Made by a program: the position numbers and the translations under genes | Notes under the pieces: model-generated | Told to the model about the DNA's origin: nothing | Databases searched by the model: none | What the model saw: only the letters and a program-made list of their open reading frames with translations | Origin: an uncultured Lachnospiraceae bacterium | Lineage (GTDB): Bacteria; Bacillota; Clostridia; Lachnospirales; Lachnospiraceae | Length of the DNA: 64,000 bases | Direction: 5' to 3' | NCBI GenBank assembly: GCA_900546325.1 | Contig: URCR01000005.1 | Coordinates: 1 to 64,000, forward strand | Shown here: positions 51,351 to 61,846 of the stretch, piece by piece | Numbering within the stretch: the first letter of the stretch is position 1 | Layout of the letters: each line of letters begins with the position of its first letter

Positions 51351-53087
51351 ATGTTGCAGATCATTATCACACTGGCGATCTATATTGCACTGGTGATTCC
51401 AGTCGGAACTTACATGTATCACATCGCCGCCAATCGAAAGACATTTGCAGATCCGGTGTTTAACAGAGTAGACCGGGTAATCTATAAAGTATGCAAAATC
51501 AAAGGCGAGGGAATGACGTGGAAACAATACGCGTTCAGTCTTTTGATGACAAATGCAGTTATGGTGTTTGCGGGATACCTGATCCTGAGAGTGCAGGGAT
51601 TATTGCTGGCAAATCCAAATCAGATTGAAGGGATGGAACCGACACTGTCATTTAACACGATCATCAGTTTTATGACAAATACAAACCTTCAGCATTATGC
51701 CGGGGAATCCGGACTTTCTTATTTGAGCCAGATGTTAGTCATTACATTTATGATGTTTACATCGGCAGCGACCGGATATGCGGCATGCATGGCATTTTGC
51801 AGAGGAATTACCGGAAACCGCAAAGATGTCGGAAACTTCTATGAAGATGTGGTCCGCATCACTACAAGAATTTTAATTCCATTTTCGATCGTGATCGGAA
51901 TCCTTCTGATCTGGCAGGGAGTACCGCAGACACTGGCAGGAACTGCGACAGTGGAGACGATTGAGGGAAGACTTCAGGATATTGCAATGGGACCGGTAGC
52001 AGCGCTTGAGAGTATCAAACATCTCGGCACAAACGGAGGAGGATTCTTCGGAGCAAACTCTTCCAGCCCGTTTGAAAATCCGACAATTATTTCCAATCTC
52101 ATTGAGTTATACTCGATGATGCTTTTACCGGGAGCCTGTGTCATTACTTTTGGAAAAATGGCTGCAGAGCGGAAAAAGGAGAAAACAGTAAACGCAGCCG
52201 CAAAGATCAAAAGAAATGTGACTTGCTTTGGTTCTCAGGGAAGAACGATTTTTGCAGCGATGTCTATCTTATTCCTTGTAGGACTTACCGTGTGTTATTT
52301 GGCAGAGAAGTCCGGCAATCCTCTGCTTGCAGAAGCGGGACTGGATCAGACGGTTGGTAATATGGAAGGAAAAGAGGTTCGTTTTGGAGTTGCGCAGTCT
52401 GCACTTTTCACTACAACGACAACTTCCTTTACGACCGGAACTGTCAACAACATGCACGATTCACTGACACCGCTCGGAGGAATGATTCCGATGCTTCATA
52501 TGATGTTAAACTGTGTGTTTGGCGGCAAGGGTGTCGGATTGATGAACATGCTCATGTATGTGATTCTCGCTGTATTTCTGTGCGGTCTGATGATCGGGCG
52601 GACGCCGGAGTATCTGAATAAGAAGATTGAGGGAAAAGAGATGAAGCTGGTTGCGATCGTGCTGATCATTCATCCGCTTCTGATTCTCGGCTTCTCCGCA
52701 CTGGCAGTGATGACAGGTGCAGGGCAGGAAGGAATTACAAATCCGGGATTTCACGGATTGTCACAAGTATTGTATGAATACGCTTCTTCAGCAGCGAACA
52801 ATGGTTCCGGCTTTGAGGGACTTGCAGATAATACTTATTTCTGGAACATTACGACGGGACTTGCGATGTTTTTCGGAAGATATATTACGATGATTGCGCA
52901 GCTTGCGATCGCCGGAAGCTTTCTTGCGAAGCGAAGAGTCAATGAGACAGTCGGAACACTCCGCACTGACAACGTACTGTTCGTATTTATTCTTGTATTT
53001 GTTGTGTATATTTTTGCAGCACTTACATTTTTCCCGGCACTGGCACTTGGACCGATTGCGGAACATCTCGTGCTGTGGATGCCATAA
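51351..53087 (+). CDS. kdpA: Potassium-transporting ATPase subunit A
   Basis: A 578-residue membrane protein that forms the selective potassium pore of the Kdp complex. Four filter-type loops are visible: NTNLQHYAGES, GTNGGGFFGANSSSPFENP, TTSFTTGTVNNMHDSL, and SSAANNGSGFEGL. Length (about 560 typical) and about ten helices agree. It starts directly after the KdpF-like frame and is followed by kdpB after 15-24 bases. Confidence 0.95.
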   Translation: MLQIIITLAIYIALVIPVGTYMYHIAANRKTFADPVFNRVDRVIYKVCKIKGEGMTWKQYAFSLLMTNAVMVFAGYLILRVQGLLLANPNQIEGMEPTLSFNTIISFMTNTNLQHYAGESGLSYLSQMLVITFMMFTSAATGYAACMAFCRGITGNRKDVGNFYEDVVRITTRILIPFSIVIGILLIWQGVPQTLAGTATVETIEGRLQDIAMGPVAALESIKHLGTNGGGFFGANSSSPFENPTIISNLIELYSMMLLPGACVITFGKMAAERKKEKTVNAAAKIKRNVTCFGSQGRTIFAAMSILFLVGLTVCYLAEKSGNPLLAEAGLDQTVGNMEGKEVRFGVAQSALFTTTTTSFTTGTVNNMHDSLTPLGGMIPMLHMMLNCVFGGKGVGLMNMLMYVILAVFLCGLMIGRTPEYLNKKIEGKEMKLVAIVLIIHPLLILGFSALAVMTGAGQEGITNPGFHGLSQVLYEYASSAANNGSGFEGLADNTYFWNITTGLAMFFGRYITMIAQLAIAGSFLAKRRVNETVGTLRTDNVLFVFILVFVVYIFAALTFFPALALGPIAEHLVLWMP

Positions 53088-53111
53088 TATGGTGAAAGGA
53101 TCTTGACGGAA

Positions 53112-55169
53112 ATGGAAGAACAAAGTAAAAAAACAAAATTTATTACAAAGGATATTATGAAATCTGCTGTAATCGGATCGTTTCAGAAATTAGATCCGAG
53201 ATATATGATTAAAAATCCGGTCATGTTCGTTGTGGAACTTGGATTTTTTATCACACTGGTGCTGACATTTTTCCCGACAATCTTCGGGGATGCGGCAAAT
53301 TTAAGAGTCTATAATGGAATTGTCACAGTGATCTTGTTTGTCACAATCCTGTTTGCGAACTTTGCGGAGTCTGTCGCAGAAGGACGAGGAAAGGCACAGG
53401 CAGAAACATTAAAGAAGACAAAGAAAGATACGACTGCCGTTCTTCTGATGAAAGACGGCAGCGAGAAGAAAATCAGTGCATCAGAACTGAAAAAAGGTGA
53501 CATCGTCATCGTCCGGACAAATGAGATGATCCCGGGAGACGGGGAAGTGATCGAAGGGATTGCATCTGTCGATGAGTCTGCAATCACCGGAGAGTCCGCT
53601 CCGGTCACAAGAGAAGCAGGCGGGGATTTCTCATCGGTAACAGGAGGAACAACAGTAGTCAGCGACTGGCTGAAAGTAAGAATCACTTCAGATCCGGGGC
53701 ATTCTTTCCTTGATAAAATGATCTCACTTGTTGAGGGTGCTTCCAGAAAGAAGACACCAAATGAGATTGCACTGAATATTCTGTTGATCAGTCTGACGGC
53801 TATTTTCTTAATCGTTGTTGTGACACTTTACTGTTTTGCAGATTATGCAGGTGTTGAGATTCCGGTGGCAACGTTGATCGCACTTCTTGTCTGCCTGATC
53901 CCGACTACGATCGGAGGACTGCTTTCCGCAATCGGTATTGCCGGAATGGACCGTGTGACAAGATATAATGTCATCGCACTGTCAGGAAAGGCAGTGGAGG
54001 CATGCGGCGATGTCGATACGATGATTCTTGATAAAACCGGTACAATTACATATGGAAACAGACTGGCAGCGGATTTTATTCCGGTGGAAGGAGTAAAAAA
54101 AGAAGATCTGATCGATTATGCAGTAATGACTTCCTTAAGTGATGCGACACCGGAAGGAAAATCTGTGGTAGAGCTTGGAAAGACAATGGGAACAAGAATT
54201 GAAGAGTCTGCAGCAGACCAGGTAGAGTTTGTGGAATTCACTGCTCAGTCAAAGATGAGCGGTGTCAATCTGGAAGATGGCACACAGATCCGGAAAGGTG
54301 CATTTGACGCAATCAAAAAATATGTTGCTGCCAAAGGTGGAAAGATTCCGTCTGATCTGGAAAAAATCGTGACAGATATCTCAAGTCTCGGAGGAACACC
54401 GCTTGTTGTCTGCGTGGAGAATGTCATCTACGGTGTGATTTATCTGAAAGATACCGTAAAGCCGGGGCTCGTAGAACGATTTGAACGGTTAAGAGAGATC
54501 GGTATCAAGACGATCATGTGTACCGGAGATAACCCGCTGACAGCGGCAACGATCGCAAAAGAAGCAGGCGTTGACGGATTTATCGCAGAGTGTAAGCCGG
54601 AAGACAAGATTGACGAGATCAAGAAAGAGCAGGCAGAAGGAAAGATTGTTGCGATGACCGGAGACGGAACCAATGATGCGCCGGCGCTTGCACAGGCAGA
54701 TGTCGGACTGGCGATGAACAGCGGAACTTCTGCAGCGAAAGAAGCAGCCAATATGGTCGACCTGGATTCCGATCCGACAAAGATTCTCGAAGTCGTAGAG
54801 ATTGGAAAACAGCTTCTGATCACAAGAGGTTCCCTGACAACATTCAGTATTGCAAACGATGCAGCAAAATATTTTGCGATCATCCCGGCAATGTTTACCC
54901 TTGTCATCCCACAGATGCAGGTATTAAATATTATGAAACTGTCCACACCATTCAGCGCGATTCTTTCCGCTTTGATCTTCAATGCGATCATCATTCCGTG
55001 TCTGATCCCGATTGCGATGAAAGGTGTCAAATATAAACCGATGCGTTCTGAAAAAATGCTTTTAAAGAACATGGGAATCTATGGAATCGGCGGAATCATC
55101 GTTCCGTTTATCGGTATCAAGCTCATTGATATTGTGGTGACACCTCTGCTCGCACTTTTAGGATTATAG
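53112..55169 (+). CDS. kdpB: Potassium-transporting ATPase ATP-binding subunit B
   Basis: A 685-residue P-type ATPase that powers KdpA. The phosphorylated aspartate is in [10 protein letters not shown], the actuator motif is ITGESAPV (TGES), and the hinge is [21 protein letters not shown] 53112 is chosen because AAAGGA at 53095-53100 is too near to the upstream TTG 53103. All catalytic motifs are intact and the length is normal. Confidence 0.95.
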   Translation: MEEQSKKTKFITKDIMKSAVIGSFQKLDPRYMIKNPVMFVVELGFFITLVLTFFPTIFGDAANLRVYNGIVTVILFVTILFANFAESVAEGRGKAQAETLKKTKKDTTAVLLMKDGSEKKISASELKKGDIVIVRTNEMIPGDGEVIEGIASVDESAITGESAPVTREAGGDFSSVTGGTTVVSDWLKVRITSDPGHSFLDKMISLVEGASRKKTPNEIALNILLISLTAIFLIVVVTLYCFADYAGVEIPVATLIALLVCLIPTTIGGLLSAIGIAGMDRVTRYNVIALSGKAVEACGDVDTMILDKTGTITYGNRLAADFIPVEGVKKEDLIDYAVMTSLSDATPEGKSVVELGKTMGTRIEESAADQVEFVEFTAQSKMSGVNLEDGTQIRKGAFDAIKKYVAAKGGKIPSDLEKIVTDISSLGGTPLVVCVENVIYGVIYLKDTVKPGLVERFERLREIGIKTIMCTGDNPLTAATIAKEAGVDGFIAECKPEDKIDEIKKEQAEGKIVAMTGDGTNDAPALAQADVGLAMNSGTSAAKEAANMVDLDSDPTKILEVVEIGKQLLITRGSLTTFSIANDAAKYFAIIPAMFTLVIPQMQVLNIMKLSTPFSAILSALIFNAIIIPCLIPIAMKGVKYKPMRSEKMLLKNMGIYGIGGIIVPFIGIKLIDIVVTPLLALLGL

Positions 55170-55193
55170 AGACAGAAAAAGGAGAAGAGAAAG

Positions 55194-55838
55194 ATGAAAA
55201 ATTTTACATCTTATTTAAAAAAAGCATTTGGCATCACACTGGTACTGATCGTGCTGTGCGGAATTGTTTATCCGCTTGTGATGACGGGAGCAGGCCAGTT
55301 ACTCTTTAAAAAACAGGCAAATGGAAGTATGATAGAAATAAATGGAAAGAAAGTCGGTTCAGAACTGATTGGACAGGAGTTTGAAGGGGAACAGTATTTT
55401 CAGGGAAGAATTTCTTCGGTAAATTATAATGTATATTCGGAGAAGGAAAAAGAGGACGGCACTTACGCAGGTCCTGCTTCCGGATCTTACAACTACGGAA
55501 GTACAAATGAAGAACTTCAGGAGCGTGTGAAAGAAGATGTGGAAGCATTTAAACAGAAGTATGAGAATGCCACAGGAAAGGCATTTGAAGGAGAAGTGCC
55601 GGCAGATCTTCTGACTGCTTCCGGTTCCGGACTTGATCCTCATATCAGTCCGGCATCCGCCGAAGTCCAGATTCCGATCGTAGCTGCAAACAGCGGACTT
55701 TCTGAGGAAGAAGTGAAAAAAATCGTAGAAGAGAATACAGAACATAAGTTTCTCGGAATCTTCGGGGAAGAGAAAGTAAATGTTCTGAAGTGCAACATCG
55801 AGATTGCCGAGAAGATGGGAGTCACATTTGATGAATAA
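55194..55838 (+). CDS. kdpC: Potassium-transporting ATPase subunit C
   Basis: A 214-residue subunit with one N-terminal membrane helix (about 12-33) and an external domain. It has the family motifs YFQGRISSVNYN (family: YFxxRPS) and SGSGLDPHISPASAEVQ. It ends in ATGAATAA, where the start of kdpD overlaps its stop by eight bases, so translation is coupled. Confidence 0.93.
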   Translation: MKNFTSYLKKAFGITLVLIVLCGIVYPLVMTGAGQLLFKKQANGSMIEINGKKVGSELIGQEFEGEQYFQGRISSVNYNVYSEKEKEDGTYAGPASGSYNYGSTNEELQERVKEDVEAFKQKYENATGKAFEGEVPADLLTASGSGLDPHISPASAEVQIPIVAANSGLSEEEVKKIVEENTEHKFLGIFGEEKVNVLKCNIEIAEKMGVTFDE

Positions 55839-57831
55839 AAAAGAAACAGGACAGATGTGTATATTTTTAGGCTATGCGGCGGGAGTCGGAAAGACTTACG
55901 CAATGCTTGAAGCGGCGCATGATCTCAAGAAGAGCGGCGTGGATGTGGTAGCCGGATATATTGAACCGCATGAGCGCGCGGAGACAAAGAGCAAAGAAGA
56001 GGGGCTGGAAAAAATTCCACCCCTTCTTGTCGATTATAAAGGAATCAAACTGAGAGAGGTAGATCTAAACGGAATTTTAAAGAGAAATCCGGAAGTAGTC
56101 CTGATTGATGAACTGGCCCACACGAATGCGCCGGGGATGCGCCATCAGAAACGATATGAAGATATTGAAGAAATATTAAATGCAGGAATCGATGTCTATA
56201 CGACTGTCAATATACAACATCTGGAAAGTCTGAATGATATCGTAGGGAAGATCTCCGGAATACACGTCAAGGAGCGGATTCCGGATTTCATTTTTGACAG
56301 GGCAACACAGATTAAGCTGATTGACATCGAGCCGGACGTGCTGATCAAAAGGCTCAAAGACGGGAAGATTTATAAGTCTACACAGGCAGAGCGGGCGCTT
56401 CATAACTTTTTTGCAAAGGAAAAGCTGATTGCTCTTCGGGAGATCACACTTCGGCGGACCGCAGATAAAGTCAACCGGGAGGCTGTGAAAGAACAGCAGG
56501 CAGCGCCGGGATATGAGAAGCGGGAAACCTATCAGGGGGAACATATCCTTGTCTGCATCTCTCCGGCACCAAGCTGCGAGAAAGTCATCCGCAGTGCATC
56601 GAGGCTTGCCTATGCATTTCAGGGAAAATTTACCGCACTGTATGTGGAGACACCGTCTCTTCAGAATGCGGATGAGCGTGTTAAGAAGAAAAGAGATGAA
56701 AATATCCGGATGGCGAGGCTTCTCGGGGCAAAAATTGTGACAGTCTTCGGTGAGGATGTTGCGTTTCAGATTGCAGAGTATGCAAGGATCAGCGGTGTAT
56801 CAAAGATCGTCATCGGGAGAACGAGCCACCGTTACGTGTTTGGACAGCGGAAGCGGAATCTGACGGATCAGATTGACAGTTATACAGAGGATGTAGATAT
56901 CTACATCATCCCGGACAGACAGAGCAGCAAGATGAAGTGGCATGAAGAGTTCAAAAAGAAGCAGTTCTTTGATTCTCAGAAGGTGGAAGGCTGCTACGCA
57001 GAAGTTACAAAAGGAATTCTGGCACTTGTCTTATCGACGGCAGTCGGACTTGGAATGCAGTATCTTGGATTTTTAAATGCAGATATTATCATGGTTTATC
57101 TGCTTGGAGTATTGCTGCTTTCGTTATATACAAGGCGGTGGTTTATTCCGGCAGCAGTATCACTGATCAGTGTGCTGTTTTTTGACTTTTTGTTTGTGGA
57201 GCCGTTATACAGTCTGGAAATCTATAAGAAAGGGTACGGCGCGACGTTCCTCTTTATGTTGATTTTTTCTCTGAGCATTTCGACAATCATTTCCAATGCC
57301 AGAAGACAGGCGAGAGAAAGCGCGAAGATGGTGTACCGGACAGAACTTCTCCTTGACAACAGCAGAAGGATGCGCCGGGCAGATAACATCAAGGATATTT
57401 TAAAAGAATTGAGCGGTCAGGTATTAAAACTCATGAATCTTCCGGTTGTATTTTTCCTGAATAAAGACGGGAAGGCAGCAGGACCATGGGCATTTCCAAA
57501 AGAAGGAGAGTCCCAGGAAGCGCTGCGCAGTATGATTGACAGTCAGGAACGGGCAGTGGCAGACTGGGTGATCGCAAATAAAAAGAGGGCAGGCTGCTGT
57601 ACACATACACTTCCGGGGGCGAAGGCGATGTACCTTCCGATTAAGACAAGCGATGAGATTTACGGCGTAATGGGAATCATCCTTGAGGAAAAACGACAGA
57701 TTCCGTCATTTGAATATGGACTTCTGACTGCCATGCTGAATGAGGCGGCGCTTGTTTTTGCGAGAATCTATCTGGTGAGCGGAAGAAGAGAGAAAAACGG
57801 AGAAAAAGAAGAGAAGAATAAAGAGGAATAA
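55831..57831 (+). CDS. KdpD sensor module without kinase domains
   Basis: A 666-residue protein. The KdpD domain (1-215) has Walker-type GYAAGVGKT (14-22) and VVLIDELAHTN. A universal-stress-like domain (about 235-360), a four-helix DUF4118 membrane domain (about 390-490) and a GAF-like domain (about 510-645) follow. It stops with KEEKNKEE, so the HisKA and HATPase domains of normal KdpD (about 900 residues) are missing. There is no frameshifted remnant after the stop. The kinase function probably lies in the separate protein at 60095. The start overlaps the kdpC stop. Confidence 0.88.
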   Translation: MNKKETGQMCIFLGYAAGVGKTYAMLEAAHDLKKSGVDVVAGYIEPHERAETKSKEEGLEKIPPLLVDYKGIKLREVDLNGILKRNPEVVLIDELAHTNAPGMRHQKRYEDIEEILNAGIDVYTTVNIQHLESLNDIVGKISGIHVKERIPDFIFDRATQIKLIDIEPDVLIKRLKDGKIYKSTQAERALHNFFAKEKLIALREITLRRTADKVNREAVKEQQAAPGYEKRETYQGEHILVCISPAPSCEKVIRSASRLAYAFQGKFTALYVETPSLQNADERVKKKRDENIRMARLLGAKIVTVFGEDVAFQIAEYARISGVSKIVIGRTSHRYVFGQRKRNLTDQIDSYTEDVDIYIIPDRQSSKMKWHEEFKKKQFFDSQKVEGCYAEVTKGILALVLSTAVGLGMQYLGFLNADIIMVYLLGVLLLSLYTRRWFIPAAVSLISVLFFDFLFVEPLYSLEIYKKGYGATFLFMLIFSLSISTIISNARRQARESAKMVYRTELLLDNSRRMRRADNIKDILKELSGQVLKLMNLPVVFFLNKDGKAAGPWAFPKEGESQEALRSMIDSQERAVADWVIANKKRAGCCTHTLPGAKAMYLPIKTSDEIYGVMGIILEEKRQIPSFEYGLLTAMLNEAALVFARIYLVSGRREKNGEKEEKNKEE

Positions 57832-57910
57832 GTTCCGGCAGACTGAGAGAGGAAGAAAATAGAAGAAAAAAGAAAAAAAGCCTGAGAAAAGAATGACAAA
57901 TAATAAAAAT

Positions 57911-57941
57911 AGTATTAAAATCTTTATACGATTTTAATACT
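57911..57941 (+). promoter_or_regulatory. Perfect inverted repeat upstream of ktrB, candidate KdpE operator
   Basis: AGTATTAAAATC (57911-57922) and GATTTTAATACT (57930-57941) form a perfect 12-bp inverted repeat with spacer TTTATAC. The inner 24 bases are identical to the kdp promoter block (51103-51126). A possible -10 TAATAT lies at 57981-57986. No T-run follows, so it is not a usual terminator. Confidence 0.72.
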
Positions 57942-58041
57942 AACATATTTTTCTTTACGCGGCGTTAATGAGTGTTAAAGTAATATAAAGAATACCGAGA
58001 TCAAAGGATAAAATCGGACAACTTTTTTCAGGAGATAATTT

Positions 58042-59391
58042 ATGGACGTGAAACGAAAAAAATTACGCTTTTCTTCCCCTCAGATGATCATTCTCGGATT
58101 TATTCTTGTGAATCTGACGGGATGCCTTTTGCTGATGCTTCCATCATCTACCGCGGACCGGGTAGGGACTCCATTTTCAGATGCGCTGTTTACATCAACA
58201 TCAGCAATTTGTGTGACCGGACTGGTCATCCATGATACGGCAAGTTACTGGTCGATGCAGGGACAGTTTATCATTATGATGCTGATCCAGATCGGCGGGA
58301 TGGGAGTGATCACAGCTGCCTCCGCCATTGCGATTCTCTCAGGGCGAAAGATCGGTCTGATGCAGAGAAGTACCATGCAGGAATCCATTTCCGCGACGCA
58401 GGTAGGAGGGATCGTGAGACTGACCGGGTTTATTCTGCGTGCGATGCTGACCATCGAGCTTCTCGGTGCGATCTGCATGGCACCTGTTTTCTGTGAAGAG
58501 TTCGGGATGAAAAAGGGAGTATGGTATGCGGTATTTCATTCGGTATCTGCATTTTGCAATGCGGGATTTGATTTGATGGGGGTAAGGCAGCCGTTCTCCT
58601 CTCTGACCGGATTTAGCGGAAATGTTACGATCAACCTTGCGATCATGGCGCTGATCGTGATCGGTGGAATCGGATTTTTGACATGGGATGATATCTGGCA
58701 CCACCGCCTGCATTTTCACAAGTATCGTTTGCAGAGCAAGGTTATTTTGACGGTGACGGCACTGTTGATTCTGCTTCCGGCATTGTATTTCTATTTTTAT
58801 GAGTTTGGAAGGCCGGAGTGGAATGACCTTAGCGGAAAGGAAAGAGTCCTCGCATCGGCATTTCAGTCTGTGACGCCGAGAACAGCAGGGTTTAACACTG
58901 TTGACCTGAACCATATGAGTGAGCCAAGCCAGCTGATCATGATGTTGCTGATGCTGATCGGAGGTTCGCCGGGATCGACAGCGGGTGGATTTAAGACGAC
59001 GACACTTGCTGTGCTGCTGCTCACCTCCTTTGCAGTTTTTTTCAGAAAAGAAGATGTGCAGTGCTTTGGAAGAAGAATTTCGGCAGAGACTGTGAAAAAT
59101 GCAGCGACAATCTTGTTCCTGTATATGTCCCTGTTTCTTTTGGGAGGGATCATGATCAGCTGTGTCGATCAGGTCCCGTTAATGGGGGCATTATTTGAGA
59201 CATCGTCAGCGATTGGAACGGTTGGATTGTCACTTGGGCTGACACCTCAGCTCAGTTTGTTTTCTCACATGCTTTTGATTCTTCTGATGTTTTGGGGGAG
59301 AGTCGGGGGACTGACATTAATCTTTGCGGTCGTATCCGGACACCGGGTTACGAAATCAAAATTACCGCAGGAAAAAATAACGATAGGTTAG
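58042..59391 (+). CDS. KtrB/TrkH-family potassium channel subunit
   Basis: A 449-residue membrane protein of the TrkH/KtrB superfamily with four M1-P-M2 repeats. The filter glycines lie in TSAICVTGL, SAFCNAGFD, TPRTAGFN and SAIGTVGL, and the GGSPGSTAGG stretch sits in the D3 region. The length (about 450) is that of KtrB rather than the longer E. coli TrkH. It is followed after 10 bases by its gating subunit and preceded by the operator shared with kdp. Confidence 0.92.
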   Translation: MDVKRKKLRFSSPQMIILGFILVNLTGCLLLMLPSSTADRVGTPFSDALFTSTSAICVTGLVIHDTASYWSMQGQFIIMMLIQIGGMGVITAASAIAILSGRKIGLMQRSTMQESISATQVGGIVRLTGFILRAMLTIELLGAICMAPVFCEEFGMKKGVWYAVFHSVSAFCNAGFDLMGVRQPFSSLTGFSGNVTINLAIMALIVIGGIGFLTWDDIWHHRLHFHKYRLQSKVILTVTALLILLPALYFYFYEFGRPEWNDLSGKERVLASAFQSVTPRTAGFNTVDLNHMSEPSQLIMMLLMLIGGSPGSTAGGFKTTTLAVLLLTSFAVFFRKEDVQCFGRRISAETVKNAATILFLYMSLFLLGGIMISCVDQVPLMGALFETSSAIGTVGLSLGLTPQLSLFSHMLLILLMFWGRVGGLTLIFAVVSGHRVTKSKLPQEKITIG

Positions 59392-59401
59392 GAGAAGAAA
59401 T

Positions 59402-60049
59402 ATGAAATCAGTATTATTAATCGGATTAGGACGTTTTGGGAGACATGTTGCCAGAAAATTAAATGAGATGAATCACCAGGTGCTGGCGGTTGACAGAGAT
59501 GAAAAGAGAGTGGAAGATGCCCTTCCGTATCTGACAAGTGCACAGATCGGGGATAGTACCGAAGAGGCATTCGTCCGCTCACTCGGGGTACGTAATTTTG
59601 ATGTCTGTATTGTTGCGATCGGAGATGCGTTTCAGAGCTCTCTGGAGACGACAAGTCTTTTGAAAGAATTGGGGGCGCGGAAAGTAGTGGCGCGTGCGGC
59701 AAGAGATGTGCATGCAAAATTTTTGCTGAGAAACGGAGCAGATCATGTAGTCTATCCAGAAAAGCAGCTTGCAGCATGGACGGCAATCCGCTACACCTCA
59801 GATCATGTTTTCGATTATATTGAACTGACACCGGATTACTCCATCTATGAGACAGAGACCCCGAAAGCATGGGTAGGAAAGACGATCAATCAGTTGGATA
59901 TCCGCAAGAAATACAATGTGACACTTCTTGCAGTGAAAAAAGATGATCAGATTCATCCGGAGATTCATTCGGATTATTGCTTTAAAGAGGATGAGACACT
60001 TCTTGTTCTTGGAAAAAATAAAAACGTGCAGAAGTGTTTCCATATCTAA
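59402..60049 (+). CDS. KtrA/TrkA-family gating subunit
   Basis: A 215-residue cytoplasmic RCK protein. The Rossmann NAD/ATP-binding site GLGRFGRHVARKL (8-20) with the acidic DRDE after strand 2 is followed by an RCK_C domain (about 138-215). One RCK_N plus one RCK_C is the KtrA layout (TrkA of E. coli has two copies). It gates KtrB in response to nucleotide and possibly cyclic di-AMP. Confidence 0.92.
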   Translation: MKSVLLIGLGRFGRHVARKLNEMNHQVLAVDRDEKRVEDALPYLTSAQIGDSTEEAFVRSLGVRNFDVCIVAIGDAFQSSLETTSLLKELGARKVVARAARDVHAKFLLRNGADHVVYPEKQLAAWTAIRYTSDHVFDYIELTPDYSIYETETPKAWVGKTINQLDIRKKYNVTLLAVKKDDQIHPEIHSDYCFKEDETLLVLGKNKNVQKCFHI

Positions 60050-60094
60050 TGGAATAGATAAGAAAGATAGAAGAAGCAGAGGGGCGGTCAGAGT

Positions 60095-61846
60095 ATGCAG
60101 AACATATTGTTGATTACAGTATTTTTGTCAGCGGGAAGTGTGGGATTCTGGTGTATGAAGAAAATCGACAGGTTTTTTGAAAAGAACCAGGAGAAATATC
60201 TGCAAGAGTGGGAAAAAGAAGACGTGCTGGAAGAAGAAAGCGGGACAGAACATGCGAGTCGGGAAAAGGGATGGACAGCGAAGAGTATTGCCCTCTATCA
60301 CGAGAAGAAGGTAAGGCAGGAACAGGAATATTCCGTCCTCTCAGACTGGATAAAGACAGCAGTTGTGGCGATTGTGACAACGGTACTGAGTCTTCTGTTT
60401 GAGAAACTGGGGATCCGTCAGTCAAATATTGTGACAGTCTATATTTTAGGGGTGCTTGTCACAGCGGCAATCACAGCAAGCAGAATTTACAGTCTGACAC
60501 TCTCTGTGCTCAGTGTGCTGATTTTCAATTTTCTATTTACGGATCCGAAATATACGCTGAAAGCATATGACACAGGGTATTTTATTACTTTTGGAATCAT
60601 GTTTTTATCGGCACTGATCACAAGTTCCCTGACCGTGAAGCTGAAGAACAATGCGAGAGAGGCGGCACAGACCGCATTCCGGACACAGATTTTATTTGAT
60701 ATGAATCAGCTTTTACAGCAGGAGCGGGAGAAAAAAGATATTCTGGAAGTGACGGCGCTGCAGCTGATCAAACTTCTCGACCGGAATATCGTAGTCTATG
60801 AGGTAGAAAAAGCGGCCCTTTCTGATCCCCGCATTTACTATTGCAGTGAAGAAGGGAAGAGAGAAAATTATAAGACAGAAGAAGAGAGAAAGGTTTGCCT
60901 GTGGGTGATGAAGAACAACCGCCATGCAGGGGCGACAACGAAGATGTTTCCAGATGCAAAATGTCTGTATCTGGCAGTCCGTGTTAACAATATGGTCTAT
61001 GGAGTCATCGGAATTGCGCCAGGAAGCAGTCCGATGGATAACTTTGAGAAGAGCATTGTGTTGTCCATTCTTGGAGAATGTGCTCTTGCACTGGAAAACG
61101 AGCAGAGTATCCGGGAGAAAGAGGAGGTTGCTGTCATGGCACAGAATGAGCAGCTGAGGGCGAATCTTTTGCGGGCAATCTCCCATGACCTTCGGACACC
61201 ACTGACGGTCATCTCAGGAAATGCAAGCAATCTCTTATCCAATGAAGATAGTTTTGATAAAGAGACGAAGCTTCGTCTGTATGGAGACATCTATGATGAT
61301 TCTGTGTGGCTGATCAATCTTGTGGAAAATCTTCTCTCTGTGACAAGAATAGAGGATGGCAGACTGAATCTGAAAATGTCAGCGCAATTGATCGATGAAG
61401 TGACTGCGGAGTCTGTCCGTCATCTGCCAAGAAAAAGTGCGGAGTATGAGATTCGTTTAAAGAAAAATGACGAATTTCTCATGGCAAAGATGGATGTCCG
61501 GCTGATTCTTCAGGTGATCATCAATCTGATTGACAACGCACTGAAATATACGCCGCCGGGATCCGTCATAGAAGTTTCATCACAGAAAAAGGGGAATATG
61601 GTGGAAGTGTCTGTCAGTGATAACGGACTGGGAATCAGCGATGAGGCAAAAGAACATATTTTTGAAATGTTTTATACCGGAACACATAAGATTGTGGACA
61701 GCCGCCGCAGTCTTGGGCTTGGGCTGTCACTCTGTCGTTCGATCATAGAGGCACATGAAGGAACAATCCGGGTGGAAGACAATCAGCCACACGGATGTAT
61801 TTTCACATTTACATTACCCGCAGAGGAGGTACATTTGAATGAATAA
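60095..61846 (+). CDS. Histidine kinase with DUF4118 and GAF domains, partner of the truncated KdpD
   Basis: A 583-residue kinase. It has an N-terminal helix (about 3-19), a charged linker and a DUF4118 membrane domain (about 86-182, ending FNFLFTDPKYT). A GAF-like domain (about 205-335), HisKA with His364 in AISHDLRTPLT, and HATPase with NALKYTPPG and RSLGLGLSLCRSI follow. These are the C-terminal domains of KdpD, while the KdpD and USP domains are absent. It overlaps kdpE (ATGAATAA), so it is the cognate kinase. It should work with the separate sensor at 55831. Confidence 0.88.
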   Translation: MQNILLITVFLSAGSVGFWCMKKIDRFFEKNQEKYLQEWEKEDVLEEESGTEHASREKGWTAKSIALYHEKKVRQEQEYSVLSDWIKTAVVAIVTTVLSLLFEKLGIRQSNIVTVYILGVLVTAAITASRIYSLTLSVLSVLIFNFLFTDPKYTLKAYDTGYFITFGIMFLSALITSSLTVKLKNNAREAAQTAFRTQILFDMNQLLQQEREKKDILEVTALQLIKLLDRNIVVYEVEKAALSDPRIYYCSEEGKRENYKTEEERKVCLWVMKNNRHAGATTKMFPDAKCLYLAVRVNNMVYGVIGIAPGSSPMDNFEKSIVLSILGECALALENEQSIREKEEVAVMAQNEQLRANLLRAISHDLRTPLTVISGNASNLLSNEDSFDKETKLRLYGDIYDDSVWLINLVENLLSVTRIEDGRLNLKMSAQLIDEVTAESVRHLPRKSAEYEIRLKKNDEFLMAKMDVRLILQVIINLIDNALKYTPPGSVIEVSSQKKGNMVEVSVSDNGLGISDEAKEHIFEMFYTGTHKIVDSRRSLGLGLSLCRSIIEAHEGTIRVEDNQPHGCIFTFTLPAEEVHLNE

